DNA of 64,000 nt from Linnemannia schmuckeri (Eukaryota > Mortierellomycota > Mortierellomycetes > Mortierellales > Mortierellaceae): assembly GCA_029449235.1 (NCBI GenBank), contig JANATG010000017.1:264001-328000 (forward strand). The letters are read 5' to 3'. Of the stretch, positions 63,132 through 64,000 are shown in pieces. Under the pieces are notes generated by a model, which was not told the origin of the DNA, made no database searches, and saw only the letters and a list, made by a program, of their open reading frames with translations. The translations under genes were made by a program, and so were the position numbers. Position 1 is the first letter of the stretch, and each line of letters opens with the position of its first letter.

Positions 63132-64000
63132 CAGTCCCCTCTAACAATGTATCATTGTAACAATTTAAAATACAAAAGTCAGTTTATTCAGGTTTCCTCG
63201 GGTTCCATAGCTGGTTTAGTAGGTGGTGGGGCCTCCTTTTGCTTCCAGCACCTTAGCTACTCTTTTATTCATCGATGCTATGCGATCTGTAATTACTTGT
63301 GGGGGGATGTTATCCCACTCCTCCAGAATGGCGGCAACCATTTCCTCCTTGCTGGTCGGCTGCCTTGGACGACTGTTAAGACGTCTCTTGAGGATCGACC
63401 AGATGTTTTCGATGGGATTGAGATCAGGAGAATTAGGTGGCCATAACATCTTTGGAACACCATTCTTCAGCCGCCAGTTTGTGGCGATTTTGCTTGTATG
63501 AATGGGCGCGTTATCCTCCATAAGAAGGGGGTTCTTTACTTGAGCCGCGAACCACCTCAGCTCATCCTCGTAGACAGTATCGACAAATCCTTGTGCTTTG
63601 TTGTTGTCGTTATCGAGAATGACCAGTCTTGATTTCTTTCCTCCAGCAATTGCTCCCCATACCTTGACAGTTGATCGACCGCTCCGGAGAAGTGGGCTAA
63701 TATTCTTGAGCAGATACTTCTCGTCCTTGGTGCGCCAGAGAAGGACTTTTCTGAAGTCTTTGCCTATTTCAAAGCAACACTCGTCAGTCCAGATGATCCT
63801 CTCCGAGTCAATCCATGTCCAATTGGCTTTATCATGGGCAAAGGTTAAACGAGCGGCTACATGCCTTGGCTCCAGACGAGGTTTCTTGACGGCAACGCGA
63901 CAAAATATCCCCTTTTTGTGGAGAATCTTGCGCACAGTGCATTTTGAGACTGGCTTGGGCGACATTCTGACTATCTCCTTAAGGCTGACGCGGTTGTTAT
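63132..64000 (-). mobile_element. Tc1-like element, cut by the window edge
   Basis: The end CAGTCCCCTCTAACAATGTA begins right after a TA (63130-63131), as in Tc1 elements. The element lies in the coding frame of the Crypton relic. The other end is outside the window. Confidence 0.75.
63216..64000 (-). CDS. Tc1-family transposase, partial (5' end outside)
   Basis: The frame is open to the window edge. It contains an HTH fragment (SKCTVRKILHKKGI), Asp in IIWTDECCFE, Asp in LLMEDNAPIHT and Glu in NSPDLNPIENIW (DD34E), the Tc1 signature. WGAIAGG lies between the first two. No damage is seen in the visible 261 codons. Confidence 0.85.
   Translation of the reverse strand, partial: NNRVSLKEIVRMSPKPVSKCTVRKILHKKGIFCRVAVKKPRLEPRHVAARLTFAHDKANWTWIDSERIIWTDECCFEIGKDFRKVLLWRTKDEKYLLKNISPLLRSGRSTVKVWGAIAGGKKSRLVILDNDNNKAQGFVDTVYEDELRWFAAQVKNPLLMEDNAPIHTSKIATNWRLKNGVPKMLWPPNSPDLNPIENIWSILKRRLNSRPRQPTSKEEMVAAILEEWDNIPPQVITDRIASMNKRVAKVLEAKGGPTTY

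Noticed and set aside
1..64000. CRISPR arrays, operons, riboswitches, tRNA genes
   Set aside because: The tandem repeats lack regular spacers, genes have introns and TATA boxes, and I found no tRNA cloverleaf by eye.

Overview
This window is eukaryotic and most likely comes from a filamentous fungus, probably an early-diverging Mucoromycota/Mortierellomycota lineage. That placement is an inference. It rests on short GT-AG introns (about 80-170 nt in coding regions), F-box genes, a T5orf172 (GIY-YIG-like) gene, a GT10 fucosyltransferase, DIRS and Crypton tyrosine-recombinase elements, and many small secreted orphan proteins behind TATA boxes and 5'UTR introns.

Layout. 1-3.8 kb: a small orphan gene and a decayed gag with a truncated LTR. 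3.8-7.9 kb: an intact five-exon Crypton recombinase gene (A). 8.6-9.8 kb: a secreted protein resembling lytic polysaccharide monooxygenases. 10-14.2 kb: three small genes separated by fragments of antisense 28S rRNA and by minisatellites. 14.25-18.77 kb: a full DIRS element (gag, RT/RNase H, tyrosine recombinase, inverted termini, internal complementary region) broken by a 224-bp solo LTR. 19.5-20.2 kb: two overlapping small genes. 21.8-24.7 kb: a PIF/Harbinger transposase and a decayed partner gene. 25-28 kb: a Helitron helicase scrap and tandem repeats. 28.4-29.7 kb: tandem cysteine-rich secreted paralogs. 29.9-33.1 kb: a DIRS relic and an F-box pseudogene. 33-41 kb: a row of minus-strand small genes, again with antisense 28S fragments between them, plus a T5orf172 gene. 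41.3-45.7 kb: a second full DIRS element. 45.7-49 kb: a small gene whose end was cut by that DIRS insertion, an F-box gene broken by a solo LTR with perfect target duplication, a zinc-binding protein gene, and a second solo LTR. 49.5-53.7 kb: an intact six-exon Crypton gene (B). 54.8-58.6 kb: a secreted/membrane protein gene and a complete mariner-like element. 59.7-61.2 kb: an alpha-1,3-fucosyltransferase gene. 62.4-64 kb: a Crypton relic cut by a Tc1 element that runs off the right edge.

The most unusual pattern is a set of nine short 28S rRNA-derived fragments. All begin within a few bases of the same LSU position (GGGATAACTGGC), which corresponds to the target of the mitochondrial omega intron. 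Eight of the nine run antisense to the neighbouring small genes and sit between one gene's stop and the next gene's promoter. At two loci on opposite strands the fragment is followed, in the same order, by a CACGTGA motif, a TTGATGTTGTCCC minisatellite, a TATA box and a similar untranslated exon leading through an intron to a small secreted protein. This looks like a repeated gene cassette bounded by rDNA.
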